From NCBI GenBank assembly GCA_964648365.1, contig CAZYLK010000004.1, positions 8,615 to 72,614 on the forward strand: 64,000 nt of DNA, given 5' to 3'. Below, piece after piece: positions 8,171 to 17,109 of this stretch. Every line of letters begins with the position of its first letter. Position 1 is the stretch's first letter. Both the position numbers and the translations under genes were made by a program. Source of the stretch: SURF-32 sp964648365. Lineage in GTDB: Bacteria; Planctomycetota; Phycisphaerae; UBA1845. The notes beneath the pieces were generated by a model. It saw nothing but the letters and a program-made list of their open reading frames with translations. It was not told where the DNA came from and did not search any database.

Positions 8171-9069
8171 GCACGGCGCTCCGCTTCGCGCAGCGCCGGC
8201 GCCCGGCGCCGCCGGTTGAGCAGGAGGACGGCCGCAGCCAACGCAATCACCGTCATGGCGCCCCCGGCGCGAACGGCGGACATGACAGCGAATCCGTAGC
8301 GCCCGGTTGACGGGTCATAGCGGTAACATCGCAGGATGATTCGGTCGGCGACCGATCCGATCGACCCTTGCGATGCTTCCAGCAGAGCCAGACGCAGATC
8401 GCCGGTGTCGTAGTCGACGCCGGTCAGGTATCGCGAGACTCGCCCGGTGGGCGTCAGAACGGCGATCGCGGCCGGGTGCGCGAACTGGTCCGTGGCCGGG
8501 TCGTATGTGTAGTGAAAGCCGATGGCCCGCGTAAGCTCATGAATCTCAGACTCGGCGCCGGTCAGAAAATGCCAGCCGCGGTGGGACGCATCGGACATCC
8601 GCCGGCGGAAGTAGCTCAGCTTCTTCTGCGAAGCGAGGTCCGGCCCTTCCCTGGGATCGATGCTGAACACGACGACGTCAAAGCGCTCGCCGGCTCTGAA
8701 ATCCAGCCGCTCGGTTGCGCGGATGAGGGCGTTGAGCACTTGCGTACACAGCATCGGGCAGCGGTAGAATACGGGCACGAGAATCACCGGACGCTCGCCC
8801 CCGTAGTCCGAAAGTGTCACCTCGGCCGCGGTTTCGTCGACAAAACGAGCCTCACGCGGAACGGACTCGCCCAGCCGTTGCTCAAGCCGCACGCCCGCAA
8901 GCGACTGTGGCGGCCCGCTCACGGCCGGCTCGACCGCAACGGCTGCAAGCAGCGCGGCCAGGGCGGGCAGGCGCCGCCCTCGCGCGCGCGGCGGCGGGCG
9001 ACCGACAGGTTCGCTCTGATCGGCCAGGTCGCGACGCGCGTCATCGCTCGTTCGAGTGGCGGCTCTCAT
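8167..9069 (-). CDS. SCO1/SenC-family copper chaperone
   Basis: A 300-residue protein with a hydrophobic N-terminal anchor (~38-55), a thioredoxin-like domain, and a second hydrophobic stretch near the C-terminus (~265-285). The copper site is intact: FYRCPMLCTQV gives the CxxxC and FAHPAAI the distal His. SCO proteins deliver copper to the CuA centre of subunit II, and the gene lies immediately before coxB with a 4-bp overlap. I chose ATG 9069 because GGAGG lies 6 bp upstream; a TTG 15 bp earlier would lack a ribosome-binding site. The C-terminal helix with a short charged tail is seen in SCO proteins of act-cox clusters. Confidence 0.9.
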   Translation of the reverse strand: MRAATRTSDDARRDLADQSEPVGRPPPRARGRRLPALAALLAAVAVEPAVSGPPQSLAGVRLEQRLGESVPREARFVDETAAEVTLSDYGGERPVILVPVFYRCPMLCTQVLNALIRATERLDFRAGERFDVVVFSIDPREGPDLASQKKLSYFRRRMSDASHRGWHFLTGAESEIHELTRAIGFHYTYDPATDQFAHPAAIAVLTPTGRVSRYLTGVDYDTGDLRLALLEASQGSIGSVADRIILRCYRYDPSTGRYGFAVMSAVRAGGAMTVIALAAAVLLLNRRRRAPALREAERRA

Positions 9070-9433
9070 CGTCTGCCTCCGCAACGACCAACCTCATGGC
9101 TCGTTCGATCGGGATTCTGACCACGCCGGCCCCACGGTCGATCCACTGATAGGTCGTCAGCCGTTCGTCTTCTGCGGCCCGCATCGCCGCCAATTCCCCG
9201 GCAGGGTTTGTCCAATGACGGGTGACGCCGTCCCGCTCACCGGCGTCAATGGGTTGGAGCCGGTCCGGCCCGCGGTAGACGTGCAGCACGATGTCCGCCA
9301 GCGGCACACTCAACACGACGACGACGGCGATGGCCGCCGCGAACGCGAGGACGATCCCCGCACGCGTGCCGTCCGGCTCCGGCGCCTGACGCTCCGCCTT
9401 GAGGTATTCTGTTGCACGTCTGCGTTGGGTCAT
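9041..9433 (-). CDS. small single-span membrane protein of the act-cox operon
   Basis: 130 residues: a charged N-terminus, one strong membrane helix (~25-50), then a periplasmic tail. The tail contains the segment AAEDERLTTYQWIDRGAG followed by VVRIPIERAMRLV, a pattern I associate with small proteins encoded between actF and sco in such operons. It has no cofactor motif. Start ATG 9433 overlaps the actF stop by 4 bp (ATGA), and the end overlaps the sco start by 29 bp, so it is clearly part of the operon. A role as an assembly or small structural subunit of the ACIII-oxidase module is an inference. Confidence 0.75.
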   Translation of the reverse strand: MTQRRRATEYLKAERQAPEPDGTRAGIVLAFAAAIAVVVVLSVPLADIVLHVYRGPDRLQPIDAGERDGVTRHWTNPAGELAAMRAAEDERLTTYQWIDRGAGVVRIPIERAMRLVVAEADDESRHSNER

Positions 9434-10575
9434 GATCCGTCCTGCTGGGGGGTTTGGGCGTCGCGCACTGCCGCAACGCGGTTCCAACTCCAGTTGAAGG
9501 CGACCAGCCAGAGGCTGCTCAGCGCCAGCACGGGTGGACCGGCCGCGACGAGCACCAGCGACACGGAGCCGCGGTACGACGGCAATACGAACCACGCCGC
9601 CTCCAGACACCGGGCGGCCAGAATGAGGATCGCGATCCGCGTCAACACGCGCGGCCGCCGCTTGACGTCGCGCGAGCTGAGCAGCAGCAGCGGCGCCACG
9701 AAATGCGCCGCAATCAGAACCAGGGCAGCAGCGCCCCAGATTCCGCGCATCCGCGGCAGATACCAGCCGATCTCGCGGGGCAGATTGCCATTCCAGATGA
9801 TGAAGAACTGGGAGTAAGCAAAATACGCGTGCAGCACGACTGCGGTCAGCAACAGTGTGGCCACGTCCTGAAGGATCCTATCTGCATCCGGCCCGTCATC
9901 CGCCCCGCGACGCCTTGCCACCAGCACGATGATCAGTGCCAGTGCGCTGACAACCTGTCCCATGATCACGTACAGGCCGAACATCGCCGAGTACCAGGCA
10001 GGTTCCAACGAGCCGATCCAGTCCACGGCGGCGAAACTCGTCGTGACGACATAGATCAGCAGTCCGACCGCCGCCGGCCGCGCGGCGTAGCCGACCTGAG
10101 CCGTCTGTGACCCCGACTTCGCCCACGAGCAACGCACGACCAGCCACGCGCCGGCGCTCCAGATGAGCAGGAACGCCGCCGACCGAATCAAGAACCCACC
10201 TACGCTCAGGTATCGGCGTGTCGTTTCGGGGAGGGCGGGATCGCGCTCCACGGCCCACGGGTACAGTGCCGTCACGCCGATCGCGACGGGAAGAAAAAAG
10301 AGAATTAACACCGGCGTCGTAACGGCCATGGCGGCGAGTTCCGTTCGCACGGCCACCCCCCACCGACCGCCGGTCAAATGGTGCAGCATCAGAACCGCCG
10401 ACCCACCCATTGGCATCCCCGTGCAGAGTATGAACGCGCAGAGGCAGCCCAGCAGCGTCGCTGTCGGCGCGGCGAGCGCCAGGACGACAGCCAGCAGCGC
10501 GGATGCACCGGCCGTCCGAAGCGCGGGCTTCGTCAACCGGTCCATCCACTCCGAATAGTGCGCGGCCGCATTCAC
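9430..10575 (-). CDS. actF: alternative complex III subunit ActF (NrfD-like, quinol-binding)
   Basis: 381 residues with about ten hydrophobic segments, resembling the second NrfD-type integral subunit of alternative complex III. Visible landmarks are a conserved TTSFAAVDWIGSLEPAWYS segment and AYFAYSQFFIIWNGNLPREIGWY, both typical of ActF. ActC and ActF form the membrane bundle that carries the quinol site and the putative proton paths. The gene begins 3 bp after actE ends and overlaps the following small gene by 4 bp. No haem or Fe-S motifs are expected or seen. Confidence 0.88.
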   Translation of the reverse strand: MNAAAHYSEWMDRLTKPALRTAGASALLAVVLALAAPTATLLGCLCAFILCTGMPMGGSAVLMLHHLTGGRWGVAVRTELAAMAVTTPVLILFFLPVAIGVTALYPWAVERDPALPETTRRYLSVGGFLIRSAAFLLIWSAGAWLVVRCSWAKSGSQTAQVGYAARPAAVGLLIYVVTTSFAAVDWIGSLEPAWYSAMFGLYVIMGQVVSALALIIVLVARRRGADDGPDADRILQDVATLLLTAVVLHAYFAYSQFFIIWNGNLPREIGWYLPRMRGIWGAAALVLIAAHFVAPLLLLSSRDVKRRPRVLTRIAILILAARCLEAAWFVLPSYRGSVSLVLVAAGPPVLALSSLWLVAFNWSWNRVAAVRDAQTPQQDGS

Positions 10576-10578
10576 AGT

Positions 10579-11190
10579 TCAACGATCCCCCGTCGATGGC
10601 TCTGTCCCTGAGTCCTTGGCGAGCAGCCTGGCCCGTTCGCCCGGTGGGACGTCGTCGAAGGTCGCGCGCTGGCTGCGTTGCAATGCGCGCAGGTAGGCAA
10701 CGATCGCCCAGCGGTCGTCGATCGGAACCAGAGCGCCGTGCGCCGGCATGTTCCCCGTGCCTTCGGTGATGACCGTGAACAGGTAGGCGTCGTCGACGTC
10801 GCGAAGTCGCTCTGAATGATGCGATGCCGCCTGCGGGAACCCGCGTTGAATCACCATGCCGCGCCCGTAACCGTCCCGACCGTGGCACGGAGCACAGAAG
10901 ATGTCGAATCGCTCCCGGCCGCGCTGAACCAGCGGAAACGAGATCGGCGGCCGGGCACGGCGAGCCGCCGCGTCGTCCAGGGATCGGCCGGCCGGCCCGG
11001 GGCGCGGGATCGTACCTGCCACGCGCGGCCGGGCGAGCGCGCCGTCAGGGAACACCGTCGATGCATCGAGCGGTCCGGCACGGCCGCGGTCAACCATGCG
11101 GTCGCGCCCCTCACAACCGCTGATCGCCAGGATCATGCCGACGGCGGTAGCTCCACACGTGATGGGGATGATCCGTAGCGTGTCGCTCAT
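10579..11190 (-). CDS. actE: alternative complex III monohaem cytochrome c lipoprotein ActE
   Basis: 203 residues. The N-terminus has a hydrophobic stretch ending in AISGC, a plausible lipobox (Cys26), so the protein is probably anchored outside the membrane by lipid. One haem-c site, CAPCHGRDG, lies near residue 100 and a probable axial Met is in GNMPAHG. In ACIII, ActE takes electrons from the ActA/ActB chain and passes them to the oxidase. The start overlaps the end of actCD by 4 bp. The ~50-residue C-terminal tail after the haem domain is charged and poorly conserved. Confidence 0.88.
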   Translation of the reverse strand: MSDTLRIIPITCGATAVGMILAISGCEGRDRMVDRGRAGPLDASTVFPDGALARPRVAGTIPRPGPAGRSLDDAAARRARPPISFPLVQRGRERFDIFCAPCHGRDGYGRGMVIQRGFPQAASHHSERLRDVDDAYLFTVITEGTGNMPAHGALVPIDDRWAIVAYLRALQRSQRATFDDVPPGERARLLAKDSGTEPSTGDR

Positions 11191-13148
11191 CGGACCGCCT
11201 CACTGACACGGATCGCGCCCAATCGCAGCAGCGCCGACCGCGTCTGCTGGCGGTCGAAGCGATCATCGGTCGACTCGATGCACAGGAAGAACGAATCGCG
11301 CGACGCGCGATCGAACGACGGCGTGTTGAACACGGGGTGGTACGGCTGCGGGAGCCGGTTCAGGACGCACAAGCCGAGGACCGCGAAGGCGGCGCCGCCC
11401 AGGATGGCCAACTCGAAGGTGAGCGGAATGTAGGAGGGCCAGCTATGATCGGGCCGCCCGCCAATGTTGATCGGGTAGTGGATGGCGTTGGAGTACCACT
11501 GAACGATGTATGCAAGCGCACCGCCCAGAAGCGCCCCGACCGCGACGGCCGTCGGGATCGGGGATTTCGCCAGCCGCAGCGCGCGGGGGAGTTCGGCGAT
11601 CGGGAACGGCGAGTACGCATCGACGTGCGTATATCCGGCCTGGCGTGCCGACGCCGCAGCGTTGATGAGGTCCGCAGCGCCGCGGAACTGGGCAACGATG
11701 CCGTAAAGCCGATCGTCCGGGATGACGCCGGCCAGGACGGGCTGGTCCCTGTCCGGCCCGGAATCAGGGCCGTCGGGCGGAGGCCGCTGCGGCTTGTACC
11801 GGCCGTGATAGACGTCCTCCTTAAGTTCGAACATGGATATCGCCGGGAGAAACCTGACGAACAGGAGCATCAGCGCCGCAAACAGGCCGAGGGTTCCCAG
11901 CAGCAACGACCAGTCCCAGCGGGTCGGCACGTACGTCCCCCAGGAAGAGGGCAGATAGTCGCGGTGCAGGCTGACCACGACGATGACGAATCGCTCCAGC
12001 CACATTCCGAGGTTGACGAAGAGGGCCACAATGAATAGCGCCGTCGGCGTCGTGCGCACCCGGCGAAACCACAGAAGCTGACCAGCGCCCACGTTGCAGG
12101 CGATCATGCCCCAGAAGTAGGGCGAATACGGCCCCAGAGCGCGGTTGCGCACCAGGTACAACTCGGCGCTCTCGCCGCTGTACCAGGCGGTAAACGTCTC
12201 CATGACGTAGCCATAGGCGACGACCAGACCTGCCGTCAGCATCACTTTGCCCATGTTGGCGAGGTGACGAGACGTGATGAAGTCCTGAAAGCCGAAGACG
12301 GCCCGCAGTGGGATCGCCAGCGTCAACACCATCGCGAATCCCGAGTAGATCGCCCCCGCCACGAAGAACGGCGGGTAGACGGTCGTGTGCCAGCCGGGAA
12401 CGATGGAGACGGCGAAATCCAGCGAGACAATACTATGAACCGACACGACCAGCGGCGTGGCCAGGCCCGCCAGCATCCAGTACGTCATCTGATAGTGGTG
12501 CCAGTGCCGCGCCGAACCGCGCCATCCCAGGGAGAAGAACCCGGTCAGACGACGCACCCAGCGTCGATCGGCTCGATCCCTCATGGTGGCCAGGTCCGGC
12601 ACGAGTCCCAGATACCAGAACAGGAAGGAGACGAGCGAGTAGGTCAGCACCGCAAACACGTCCCACATCAGCGGGCTGCGCCATTGTGGCCACAGCCCCA
12701 TCGTGTTCGGGTAGGGGAACAGATAATAGAACTTCCAGATCCGTCCGAGGTGCAACAGGGGAAAGATGGCGGCGTTGGCGACCGCGAACAGCGTCATGGC
12801 CTCGGCGAACCGGTTGATCGAGGTCCGCCAGTCCTGCCGCATCAGCAGCAGAATCGCCGAGATCAGCGTGCCGGCATGGCCGATCCCGATCCACCACACG
12901 AAGTTAACGATCGCGAACCCCCAGGCGACCGGCACCGATACGCCCCAGACTCCGACGCCTCGGACCACCAGCCACACGACCGAGATCGCCCCTGCCATGG
13001 CCAGCGTCATGGCGCCGCCGAACAGCACCAGCCATCGTGGTTGAAACCCTGGCCGCAACGGGATCCCGCCGATCCTGTCGGACAGATCGGCGCATGCGAG
13101 CGAGAGGTCCGCCGATTCCGCATCGACTGGCTGAACGGCGGTGGTCAT
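11187..13148 (-). CDS. actC: alternative complex III ActC-ActD fusion protein
   Basis: 653 residues. Residues ~1-460 are an NrfD-like ten-helix protein with the ActC landmarks WWIGIGHAGTLISAIL, FPYPNTMGLWPQWRSPL, SIVSLDFAVSIVPGWHTT and HRDYLPSSWG. Without any stop codon the chain runs through a Pro/Asp linker into an ActD domain from ~476 (DDRLYGIVAQF, AGYTHVDAYSPFPI, two helices, YHPVFNTPSFDRAS). In the described operons actC and actD are separate genes, so this is an in-frame fusion. The start ATG 13148 overlaps the actB stop by 4 bp. ActC provides quinol binding in the membrane; the role of ActD is poorly defined. Confidence 0.92.
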   Translation of the reverse strand: MTTAVQPVDAESADLSLACADLSDRIGGIPLRPGFQPRWLVLFGGAMTLAMAGAISVVWLVVRGVGVWGVSVPVAWGFAIVNFVWWIGIGHAGTLISAILLLMRQDWRTSINRFAEAMTLFAVANAAIFPLLHLGRIWKFYYLFPYPNTMGLWPQWRSPLMWDVFAVLTYSLVSFLFWYLGLVPDLATMRDRADRRWVRRLTGFFSLGWRGSARHWHHYQMTYWMLAGLATPLVVSVHSIVSLDFAVSIVPGWHTTVYPPFFVAGAIYSGFAMVLTLAIPLRAVFGFQDFITSRHLANMGKVMLTAGLVVAYGYVMETFTAWYSGESAELYLVRNRALGPYSPYFWGMIACNVGAGQLLWFRRVRTTPTALFIVALFVNLGMWLERFVIVVVSLHRDYLPSSWGTYVPTRWDWSLLLGTLGLFAALMLLFVRFLPAISMFELKEDVYHGRYKPQRPPPDGPDSGPDRDQPVLAGVIPDDRLYGIVAQFRGAADLINAAASARQAGYTHVDAYSPFPIAELPRALRLAKSPIPTAVAVGALLGGALAYIVQWYSNAIHYPINIGGRPDHSWPSYIPLTFELAILGGAAFAVLGLCVLNRLPQPYHPVFNTPSFDRASRDSFFLCIESTDDRFDRQQTRSALLRLGAIRVSEAVR

Positions 13149-16100
13149 GGCGCGGGCTCGCCTCGCGTGGAGGGCGGCCCGTGGTGAGTTGATCCCGGCT
13201 CGGCGGCGTCTCGCGCAAACCTGCTGTTCGGATTGAACACGCGCGCCAGATAGGTCGTGCGCGGACGCACATTCAGATGAGCGAGCAGGGCGTAGTCGTG
13301 AGGCTCGCGTTTCGCGGCGGCCAGGGCGCCCTGCGGGTCGAGCAAGTCGCCGAACACGATCGCCTTTGCGGGGCACGCCTGCTGACAGGCGGTGAGCACG
13401 TCACCGTCGCGGATGTCCCGGTTGTCCTTACGGGCTTGGATGTGCGCGGTACGAATCCGTTGGACGCAGTAGGTGCATTTCTCCATCACGCCGCGCTCGC
13501 GAACCGTAACGCCCGGGTTGTACTGGAGACGAAGGCTCGGCGTCTCCACGTCGGCGTACTGATGGAAATTGAACCGCCTCACCTTGTACGGGCAGTTGTT
13601 GGAGCAATACCGCGTGCCGACGCATCGGTTGTACGTCATCTCGTTAAGCCCGTCGTGGCTGTGCGTCGTCGCGCTGACCGGACATACGACTTCACAGGGA
13701 GCGTCTTCGCAGTGCATGCAGGGCACCGGCTGATGGTGCATGACGGGAGCGGCGGGCAGTCCCTCGAAGTAGCGATCGACCCGGATCCAGTGCATCTCCC
13801 GTCCGAGCCGCACCTGATCAGCCCCGACGACCGGAATGTTGTTCTCGGCCTGGCAGGCCACGACACACGCGTTGCAGCCGATGCACGTGGTCAGATCGAT
13901 GCTCATGCCCCACTGAGGACGTTCACCGGTTCGGGCCGGATACAGCGACAGGGATACGTCTTCATGAGCGGAGCGGACCAGGCCAGCGGGATCGCTGGTA
14001 TACTGTCTCAGCGTCCCTGCCCGGACCAGATCGCGATTCTCCATCAACTGATGCGATTGCGTGCAGGCCAGCGCCATGCGACGCCCGGTGGGTTGGACCG
14101 CAAGTCCGTCACAAAACCACGGCGCCTTGTCTACGCGAAGCGTGTACGCGCTGAACCCACGTCCCGTACCGACGCGGCCGCCGGCCCAGCGGCCGTATCC
14201 CAGTGAAACCGTCACACATGCGTCCGCATGACCGGGCAGAATCCATGCAGGCGCCTCAAGCCGGCGCCCGCGGTGCTCGAGCCGCACAACATCCTCGCTG
14301 GCGACGCCCAGCGCCGATGCGGTGGCGGGGCTTAATAGCGCTGCGTTGTCCCAGGTGAGCCTGGTCAACGGCTTCGGCAGTTCCTGCAGCCAGCCGTTGT
14401 TCGAGTGGCGGCCGTCGCGCACCGTGGGGTCGAGTTGAATGTTCAACTCCAACGGCGGGGCGGAGGCTGCGCGGACTTCCCCGGCGTCAGGCGGCGACGC
14501 CTGTCGGACCGCCTGCCGCACCGCGTCCCGCTTGACTTTGATGGAAACAGGTCGGGCGGCGGAATCCGGCGCCTGGCCGCGCTGAAGTGTCGCGACCCAC
14601 CAGGCGTCGAAATCCACGCGACCGACCAAACCGCGCCAATGATCGCGAAGGATCGCACGGGCGGTTCGCTTCTCCCCCCCAGTTCTCTCCCCCGGTTCAG
14701 TTATTGCCACGTTTCCGCTTCCAGCCTTACGCCCGCCCAGTAGTTCCAGGACTTCCAACAGTGGGCGCCCCTCGTACAACGGCGCGATCAGCGGCTGGAT
14801 CACCGCCAGCGAACCGTCGTAGGCGCGCGCGTCTGCCCACGATTCCAATTCGTGCGCCAAGGGCACGTGCCACTCGCACATTCGCGCCGTCTCGTCGCGG
14901 TAGTGACCGGCATGGGCGACGAACGGCACGGCGCGCACGCCTTCGACGATATCCAGATCGACAGGGGCATCGTAGATCGGGTTGGCGTCGAGAATCAGGA
15001 GCGTCTCGACGCTCCCCGAGTGGACGTCATCCATCAGCGCCGCCAGAGATGCCGCTTCCGGCATCGTCGCGGCTGATACCGGGTCAATCATGGCCAGCGT
15101 CTGGCCCAGGTTGGCCAGGTATTCGTTCACCAGATGGACGAGGGCGTGAACATACGCCGGCTGTGATCGCCCGGCGACGACGACGCTCCGGCCCCGATGC
15201 GCCCGCAGGTCGGCCGCGACGTTTTGCAACCAGACGGTTTCCACATCCGACAGCGCCGCCTCCGGCACGTCACTCTCGGCAATGGCGCCTGCTTCGATCG
15301 CCAGGCGGCAGGCGAAGTCACTGATGCGCGTTGCGGGTGCTGGAAGCCGGTGGTCCGCGTTGGTACCGGTGACCGTCGGACAGGGTTCGGCGACGTAGAG
15401 CCGATTCATGCCGGCGGTTGATTTGCCGGGCAGGCTGCTGACGCGACGAGCATCGGCGTAGTCGCGGGCATAGCGGACGGCGCCTGGGTCGTCATAGAGA
15501 AAATCCGAGTCCAGCGCGACAATGACCTCGGCCCGATCCAGCCTGTACATCGCCTCCAGCGGCCGGTCGAATGCCAGGTTTGCGCCTTGAAGCGCTCCGG
15601 CGCCGAGCGCGGCGCTATGAACGTGCCACCTGGCCTGGGGCATATCATCAAGCAGTTGCCTGATCTGCCCGATCAGGGTCGGAGACGTCGTCGGACCCGT
15701 AAGGAGGCGCAAGCCCCGCCCGTTTCGACCCCGTGCCAGCGCAGTCCGATCGGCGATCGCGCGCTCGGCGGCAGACCAGGTCGAAATTCGACCGTTGTGA
15801 TAAACCGCCTGCGATCGGTCCGGGTCGTACATGTCCAGGATGGCCGCCTGCGTAAACACGTCCGTAGCGCCCAGGCTGGCCGGATGGTCGGGGTTCCCCT
15901 CGATCTTGGTCGGCCGGCCGGCATGGCTTTTGACCAGCACTCCGTTGGCGTAGCCGTCGCGCGTGATCGCCGTCGCATAGTAGAGCGGGTGATCCACGGG
16001 CGCCGCGTCGTCCGCCCGCACTCGGGGAACGATCGGCCCGCCGGCCGGTCGGCTGCAGCCGGTCCATCCGGCGAGCGCCAACGACGCGGCCATCAGCGCC

Positions 16101-16279
16101 AGCGCCTCGCGGCGCGATGGTCCGTCCGGACCGTCCATCAGTCCCGACGGGAACTCGCTGGCGGCCCAGGCGCGGAACGCCTCCGTTTGCGCCCATTCAT
16201 CCAGCGATCGCCAGAAGGCCGGTCCGTCCGCGGCATCGAGCGGGGCCGATGCCTTCAGATCATCAGCGAACTCATGCAT
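13145..16279 (-). CDS. actB: alternative complex III ActB: Mo-oxidoreductase-like and iron-sulfur subunit
   Basis: 1044 residues. An N-terminal motif (FWRSLDEWAQTEAFRAW) and a degenerate twin-arginine-like stretch (SRREALALMAA, ~56-75) precede a domain related to molybdopterin oxidoreductases that, in ActB, carries no Mo cofactor. The C-terminal ~250 residues are a four-cluster ferredoxin domain: CIGCNACVVAC, CMHCEDAPCEVVC, CVGTRYCSNNC, CTYC and CQQAC, matching ActB's [3Fe-4S]/[4Fe-4S] wire. The likely start is ATG 16279; a TTG or GTG up to 33 bp earlier is possible because no clear ribosome-binding site decides it. The gene lies between actA and actCD and is co-transcribed with them. Confidence 0.93.
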   Translation of the reverse strand: MHEFADDLKASAPLDAADGPAFWRSLDEWAQTEAFRAWAASEFPSGLMDGPDGPSRREALALMAASLALAGWTGCSRPAGGPIVPRVRADDAAPVDHPLYYATAITRDGYANGVLVKSHAGRPTKIEGNPDHPASLGATDVFTQAAILDMYDPDRSQAVYHNGRISTWSAAERAIADRTALARGRNGRGLRLLTGPTTSPTLIGQIRQLLDDMPQARWHVHSAALGAGALQGANLAFDRPLEAMYRLDRAEVIVALDSDFLYDDPGAVRYARDYADARRVSSLPGKSTAGMNRLYVAEPCPTVTGTNADHRLPAPATRISDFACRLAIEAGAIAESDVPEAALSDVETVWLQNVAADLRAHRGRSVVVAGRSQPAYVHALVHLVNEYLANLGQTLAMIDPVSAATMPEAASLAALMDDVHSGSVETLLILDANPIYDAPVDLDIVEGVRAVPFVAHAGHYRDETARMCEWHVPLAHELESWADARAYDGSLAVIQPLIAPLYEGRPLLEVLELLGGRKAGSGNVAITEPGERTGGEKRTARAILRDHWRGLVGRVDFDAWWVATLQRGQAPDSAARPVSIKVKRDAVRQAVRQASPPDAGEVRAASAPPLELNIQLDPTVRDGRHSNNGWLQELPKPLTRLTWDNAALLSPATASALGVASEDVVRLEHRGRRLEAPAWILPGHADACVTVSLGYGRWAGGRVGTGRGFSAYTLRVDKAPWFCDGLAVQPTGRRMALACTQSHQLMENRDLVRAGTLRQYTSDPAGLVRSAHEDVSLSLYPARTGERPQWGMSIDLTTCIGCNACVVACQAENNIPVVGADQVRLGREMHWIRVDRYFEGLPAAPVMHHQPVPCMHCEDAPCEVVCPVSATTHSHDGLNEMTYNRCVGTRYCSNNCPYKVRRFNFHQYADVETPSLRLQYNPGVTVRERGVMEKCTYCVQRIRTAHIQARKDNRDIRDGDVLTACQQACPAKAIVFGDLLDPQGALAAAKREPHDYALLAHLNVRPRTTYLARVFNPNSRFARDAAEPGSTHHGPPSTRGEPAP

Positions 16280-16318
16280 ACGAAATGAACTGAGTCGGTG
16301 GTTCACACCCAAGTCCGA

Positions 16319-16972
16319 TCAACGGTGACAGATTGAGCAGTCCGTCAGCGCGGCGGTCGCGATGTCGTCCGGCTCGGCGTTTGGATCATGCGGCCCCTCG
16401 GCACGGGACGGCTTCCACGCCATGTTGAAGAGTTCCCCGGAGGGACGCAGATGCGGTTCCGGGTTTCGATGACAGTCCAGACACCAGCTCATGAACAAGG
16501 TCGACTCCTTGCGGGCCAGACTCATCTGGTCGATGCGGCCGTGACACGTGGAGCAACCGACACCCCTGGCGAGGTGGATCGAGTGATCGAAGTACGCAAA
16601 GTCCGGCAGGTCATGCACGCGGTTCCACCGTACCGGCTCGCCCGTGCTCCAGCTCCGGCGAATGGGTTCCAGCACGGGGGCGTCCGTCCAGATCCGGGCG
16701 TGGCAGTTCATACATGTCTGAGTCGTGGGCATCCCCGCGAACGCGGACGCTTCGACGGTCGCATGGCAGTAGCGACAGTCGATGCCCAACCCCGCGACGT
16801 GATGCTGATGGCTGAACGGAACCGGTTGCGAGACTTCGACGCCGACGCCGGTCCGGAACGACGACCGGACGAATGAAAGCGCCGATCCGGTTGCGACCAG
16901 CACGGCCATCGCAGACAGGGCCAGACTCGCATGGGCCACGAAGTTCGCCCTGGGTGTGAACACGCTCCACAA
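16319..16972 (-). CDS. actA: alternative complex III pentahaem cytochrome c ActA
   Basis: 217 residues with one N-terminal membrane anchor and five haem-c motifs: CRYCH, CMNCH, CSTCH, CLDCH and CSICH. Five is the number in ActA of the Rhodothermus complex. Spare His residues (FSHQHHVAG, FDHSIH) can serve as distal ligands. I place the start at TTG 16972 because AAGGAG lies 7 bp upstream. An in-frame ATG at 17032 lies upstream of the proposed -10 element (17010-17015), so it would probably not be on the transcript. The resulting N-terminus (LWSVFTPRANF) resembles other ActA starts. It is the first gene of the act-cox operon. Confidence 0.92.
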   Translation of the reverse strand: MWSVFTPRANFVAHASLALSAMAVLVATGSALSFVRSSFRTGVGVEVSQPVPFSHQHHVAGLGIDCRYCHATVEASAFAGMPTTQTCMNCHARIWTDAPVLEPIRRSWSTGEPVRWNRVHDLPDFAYFDHSIHLARGVGCSTCHGRIDQMSLARKESTLFMSWCLDCHRNPEPHLRPSGELFNMAWKPSRAEGPHDPNAEPDDIATAALTDCSICHR

Positions 16973-17009
16973 TGAAACACTCCTTAATAGACAGGGTGGC
17001 AGCATGTGC

Positions 17010-17052
17010 AGCCTAGATTCCGCCGATGACATGCTGCTGAATGAGGACTGAA
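17010..17052 (-). promoter_or_regulatory. half-site array and -10 for the act-cox operon (site B)
   Basis: Read on the minus strand: TTCAG (17052-17048), TTCAG (17041-17037) and GTCAT (17030-17026), each 11 bp apart, then 10 bp, then TAGGCT (17015-17010). Transcription would start near 17003, giving a ~30-nt leader with the AAGGAG of actA. The spacing is that of OmpR/PhoB-class promoters, in which the regulator replaces the -35 contact. Confidence 0.65.
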
Positions 17053-17109
17053 TTCGGTGTCAGCGCGATGTGCCCCGAATTGGACCGCGGTGCTACGATC
17101 CTTCTGCCC

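Noticed and set aside
17032..17032. ATG 17032 as the actA start
   Set aside because: It has no ribosome-binding site and lies upstream of the proposed -10; TTG 16972 has AAGGAG at good spacing and a family-like N-terminus.
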